Origin: Candidatus Kerfeldbacteria bacterium
GTDB taxonomy: Bacteria; Patescibacteriota; Patescibacteriia; SBBC01; CAIJZX01
Length of the DNA: 6,247 nt
Assembly: GCA_016194465.1 (NCBI GenBank)
Contig: JACQBO010000062.1
Coordinates: 1 to 6,247 of the forward strand
Reading direction: 5' to 3'
Shown one piece after another: positions 4,326 to 6,247 of the stretch. The position numbers were made by a program, and so were the translations under genes. A model generated the notes under the pieces. That model was given only the letters and a program-made list of their open reading frames with translations. It ran no database searches and was not told the origin of the DNA. The number at the start of each line of letters is the position of its first letter. Position 1 is the first letter of the stretch.

Positions 4326-4637
4326 TCATCGCTGCACATCAGGAGGATCAATCTCGACCTCCGGATGAGCCTTCTGGAACCGTCGGCCGGCGTCAAAAAT
4401 CCAGCCAAAAACTTCCAGCTTCGACAGATAGGGATAGCTGTAGTGCGGCGTCGAACTCTCGCCCCAAAGTTCGGCCACAACCCGTTCGAGGCCTTCCGAG
4501 TTCAACTGGTAAAAATCCACGCCTCGCTCGTCATCATCGAGTGCGAACGCTTGAGCCTCGGCCAGACTTGTAACGCCCGTAGCGACCATGACTCGAACCT
4601 TCCCTTGGGGACAAACAAAAACCACAATACCAGCCAT
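4326..4637 (-). CDS. Protein of unknown function (103 aa)
   Basis: Not recognised. It starts MAGIVVFVCPQGKVRVMVATG, a strand-turn-strand pattern, followed by SLAEAQAFALDDDERGVDFYQL, a helix-strand pattern, and a C-terminal helical stretch LEVFGWIFDAGRRFQKAHPE before EIDPPDVQR. It is soluble, with no signal peptide. The start at 4637 is chosen over the longer frame from 4736 because GAGGAGGAG lies just upstream of it and the promoter (4696-4723) lies inside the longer version. It is a monocistronic gene between the hppA-tail array and rmlA. The stop is TGA. Confidence 0.78.
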   Translation of the reverse strand: MAGIVVFVCPQGKVRVMVATGVTSLAEAQAFALDDDERGVDFYQLNSEGLERVVAELWGESSTPHYSYPYLSKLEVFGWIFDAGRRFQKAHPEVEIDPPDVQR

Positions 4638-4695
4638 TGCTCCTCCTCGGGGTCTCTGGTGAACGTACGATATGAAATTGCCGAAGCCAAGATAC

Positions 4696-4723
4696 AGTAT
4701 ATCGGAAATACCGCCTTTGTCAA
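4696..4723 (-). promoter_or_regulatory. Promoter of the 103-aa gene
   Basis: On the minus strand, TTGACA (4718-4723) and TATACT (4696-4701) are separated by 16 bases. The -35 box touches the U-tract of the rmlA terminator. The leader is about 50 bases and ends in the Shine-Dalgarno site. Confidence 0.8.
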
Positions 4724-4749
4724 GAAAAAAGCCCATCCTGGTGATGGGC
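4724..4749 (-). terminator. Terminator of the rmlA-like gene
   Basis: A 7-bp stem GCCCATC (4731-4737) / GATGGGC (4743-4749) has a 5-base loop and is followed on the minus strand by TTTTTTC. It lies 12 bases after the stop of the nucleotidyltransferase gene. Confidence 0.8.
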
Positions 4750-4760
4750 CTGGTACGAAG

Positions 4761-5507
4761 TTAGGCTTTAGCCAAAGGACGTTTAGCCATGTCTGCTACA
4801 ATGTTGGCCGCCGCCAGCAGGCTCTCGAAGGACTCACCGCAGTCGCCCCAGTATCCGTCGAGGAAATGGTGCTCCATCGCTCCCTGGGCGAGGTAGAAGT
4901 TGTTGACATCGGTGATCTCGAGCTCGCCGCGGCCGGAAGGCTTGAGCGTCTTGATCATGTCCCAGACCTGGCCGTCGTACCCGTAGAGACCGATGACCGC
5001 AAAGCGAGACTTCGGCTTGGCCGGCTTCTCTTCGATGGCGATGATCCGGGTCCGCGGGTCGCCCTGAAACACCGGAACGCCGAAAGCTTCGGGGTGGTCA
5101 ACTTCCTTCAGGAAGATCAACCCGCCCGACGCGGCCGCCCGGAACCGCTCAATCGCCGGCGTGATATCGTCGGTGATGATATTGTCGCCAAGGATGACGA
5201 TGACCGGGCCGCGGTCGGCGAAGTCCTCGCACAAGCCGAGGGCCTCGGCAATCCCGCCGGCCCGTTCCTGGACGCCGTACTGGAACCGGGCGCCAACGTC
5301 GCGGCCGGATCGGAGCAGGGTGAGAAAGTCCCCGGCATGTTCTTTCCCGGAAACGATCATGATGTCTTTGATCCCGGCCCGGACCAGCGTTTGGATCGGA
5401 AAGTAAATCATCGGTCGGTCAAAGACGGGCAGCAGGTGCTTGTTGGTCACCCGGGTGAGATGGCCAAGTCGGCTACCAGTGCCGCCGGCCAGAATAATAC
5501 CCTTCAT
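4761..5507 (-). CDS. rmlA: Sugar-1-phosphate nucleotidyltransferase, RmlA-like short form (248 aa)
   Basis: Probably glucose-1-phosphate thymidylyltransferase (glucose-1-phosphate + dTTP to dTDP-glucose + pyrophosphate), first step of dTDP-rhamnose and related sugars for surface glycans; a cytoplasmic enzyme. Visible motifs: nucleotide-binding loop GGTGSRL (8-14), Lys23, LLPVFDRPMIYFP (25-37), GGIAEAL (84-90), metal-binding GDN with Asp108, EVDHPEAFGV (135-144), EEKP (159-162), GLYGYD, RGELEITDVN and WGDCGE. These closely follow RmlA. Length matches the short ~240-residue class, which lacks the C-terminal extension of the ~290-residue enterobacterial enzyme. The product pyrophosphate is the substrate of the nearby pyrophosphatase, but that is not evidence of a link. 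AAAGGAG precedes the ATG at 5507. No rmlB, rmlC or rmlD is in the window. Substrate specificity (dTTP or UTP, glucose or another sugar) cannot be settled by eye. Confidence 0.93.
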   Translation of the reverse strand: MKGIILAGGTGSRLGHLTRVTNKHLLPVFDRPMIYFPIQTLVRAGIKDIMIVSGKEHAGDFLTLLRSGRDVGARFQYGVQERAGGIAEALGLCEDFADRGPVIVILGDNIITDDITPAIERFRAAASGGLIFLKEVDHPEAFGVPVFQGDPRTRIIAIEEKPAKPKSRFAVIGLYGYDGQVWDMIKTLKPSGRGELEITDVNNFYLAQGAMEHHFLDGYWGDCGESFESLLAAANIVADMAKRPLAKA

Positions 5508-5558
5508 GATCGGCTCCTTTCAGGGTAGAGTTGAGTAATGTACGAAACTATTGTCGGT

Positions 5559-5587
5559 ACCGTACGTGCTCTTGGCGTGAAAGTCAA
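5559..5587 (-). promoter_or_regulatory. Possible promoter of the rmlA-like gene
   Basis: On the minus strand, TTGACT (5582-5587) and TACGGT (5559-5564) are separated by 17 bases. The -35 is good and the -10 poor. It is the best candidate in the 143-base divergent gap. Confidence 0.35.
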
Positions 5588-5610
5588 GGACAAAATAGGT
5601 CAGAACTCCT

Positions 5611-5639
5611 AAGACACAGGCTGGTCAAAGTGATATACT
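5611..5639 (+). promoter_or_regulatory. Possible promoter of the plsC-like gene
   Basis: TATACT (5634-5639) is preceded by TGA, an extended -10, with AAGACA (5611-5616) as -35 at 17 bases. Transcription would start near 5646, about five bases before the ATG at 5651. Confidence 0.45.
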
Positions 5640-5650
5640 GCCAGGATTCT

Positions 5651-6184
5651 ATGGCCCGACCGTATCATGTCTTGAACTTGACATTGCTGCCACTCCTCCG
5701 GGCGAGAATCCGGCGGATCGAAGGCCGCGAGCACTTGCCGTCCGAGGGCGGCTTCATTATTGTCGCCAACCACCAAAGCTGGATCGACTCCGGGATCATC
5801 GGCGGCGCCCTCTACCGTTCGATTAGAAAGTCCTTGCGGTTTATCGCCCAGACAGGCAAATACCATTTTCTCGGTGGTATCCCCATCGCGGAGTACGAAC
5901 GGCGGCGGGTGCTCGAAGTCACGCTGGGATATTTACGGGCTGGTCATCCGGCCGTCATTTTCCCCGAAGGCAACAGTAACCCCGAACCCGCTCTCCGGCC
6001 AGGCAGAACGGGGGCGGCCCGCCTGGCGCTGATGAGCGGACTGCCAGTGGTCCCGGTCGGGGTCTTTCCCAAACATGAGGAGTTACCGGAAGACCGCCAT
6101 CTGTTATATACTGTCACCGGCCAGATCATGGTCGCCATTAGCCAGCTCTGTGGCAAGCCCTATTCGCAACAACCTGAAGGTTGA
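5651..6184 (+). CDS. PlsC-type 1-acylglycerol-3-phosphate acyltransferase family protein (177 aa)
   Basis: Transfers an acyl group to a glycerolipid or similar acceptor at the membrane; the likeliest role is lysophosphatidate to phosphatidate in phospholipid synthesis. Visible PlsC motifs: the catalytic HX4D (NHQSWID, His41 and Asp46), GGIPIAEYERRR (75-86) for motif II, FPEGNSN (104-110) for motif III, and GLPVVPVGV for motif IV. At 177 residues it is shorter than the usual ~200-250 but has all four blocks. Residues 5-17 are hydrophobic and may sit in the membrane. The ATG at 5651 is preferred over one at 5531, because the family N-terminus fits and a -10 box lies just before it. Only AGGA, four bases away, could serve as ribosome binding site, so the message may be nearly leaderless. 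Divergent from rmlA; a second frame starts 12 bases after its stop. Confidence 0.92.
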   Translation: MARPYHVLNLTLLPLLRARIRRIEGREHLPSEGGFIIVANHQSWIDSGIIGGALYRSIRKSLRFIAQTGKYHFLGGIPIAEYERRRVLEVTLGYLRAGHPAVIFPEGNSNPEPALRPGRTGAARLALMSGLPVVPVGVFPKHEELPEDRHLLYTVTGQIMVAISQLCGKPYSQQPEG

Positions 6185-6196
6185 TGATGTAATTCT

Positions 6197-6247
6197 ATGT
6201 ATTCGGCCATTGTCCGATTTCTCGGTCTTCTGCTCTGGGGGTGGCGG
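6197..6247 (+). CDS. Start of a further gene, cut by the window edge
   Basis: An open frame from ATG at 6197 gives MYSAIVRFLGLLLWGWR and runs off the window. A hydrophobic start rich in Leu with scattered Arg resembles the N-terminus of another PlsC-type acyltransferase or a membrane-anchored protein, but 17 residues cannot decide. It starts 12 bases after the plsC stop, so the two are probably cotranscribed. Both starts are preceded by ATTCT and lack a strong Shine-Dalgarno site. Confidence 0.45.
   Translation, partial: MYSAIVRFLGLLLWGWR

Noticed and set aside
4242..5528. Long plus-strand open frame of 428 codons
   Set aside because: It lies opposite the well-supported rmlA-like gene and the 103-aa gene, shows no family motif, and its length comes from the stop-poor opposite strand of GC-rich coding DNA.
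5531..5650. N-terminal extension of the plsC-like gene from ATG 5531
   Set aside because: The extra 40 residues do not look like the family, there is no Shine-Dalgarno site, and a probable extended -10 promoter element lies inside the extension.

Overview
The window looks like a chromosomal segment of a bacterium that uses ordinary sigma70-type promoters (TTGACA/TATAAT-like), Shine-Dalgarno sites and hairpin-plus-U-tract terminators. TGA is used as a normal stop. The lineage cannot be fixed from sequence alone. The K+-independent-type membrane pyrophosphatase, the tiny HTH plus DUF2178-like pair and the many small orphan genes would fit a Patescibacteria/CPR genome, but that is a weak inference.

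Layout. 1-1503 (+) is the C-terminal 500 codons of hppA, a proton-pumping membrane pyrophosphatase. Downstream, 1504-4260 is the striking region. The last ~19 codons of hppA (HVLIKLLSTLTLVLAALFV-stop) recur four more times on the same strand, at about 1543-1611, 2786-2845, 3151-3207 and 3669-3728, with no coding body in front of them. The copies differ at many synonymous positions but keep the protein sequence. Between and after them lie self-contained gene units. Each has a promoter at the right edge and genes read on the minus strand, and most end in a hairpin next to the hppA-tail copy on their left. Unit 1 holds an XRE-type HTH regulator, a four-helix DUF2178-like membrane protein and an exported 131-residue protein. 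Units 2, 3 and 4 each hold one orphan small gene (65, 117 and 99 residues). This is what repeated insertion of small cassettes into the 3' end of hppA would leave if each cassette rebuilds the hppA C-terminus. No recombinase is in the window.

4290-4749 holds a further unknown gene (103 residues, minus) with its own promoter and terminator and no hppA-tail copy. 4761-5507 (minus) is a short-form RmlA-like sugar-1-phosphate nucleotidyltransferase. Divergent from it, 5651-6184 (+) is a PlsC-type acyltransferase, followed at 6197 by the start of another reading frame cut by the window edge.

How it fits together. Unit 1 looks like an autoregulated switch. Three similar 18-bp dyads (2091-2108, 2135-2152, 2757-2774) overlap or flank the promoters of the HTH operon and of the exported-protein gene; in two of them one arm is itself the -35 box. 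hppA (energy metabolism), rmlA and plsC (envelope sugar and lipid synthesis) are housekeeping-type flanks; the array between them is accessory.
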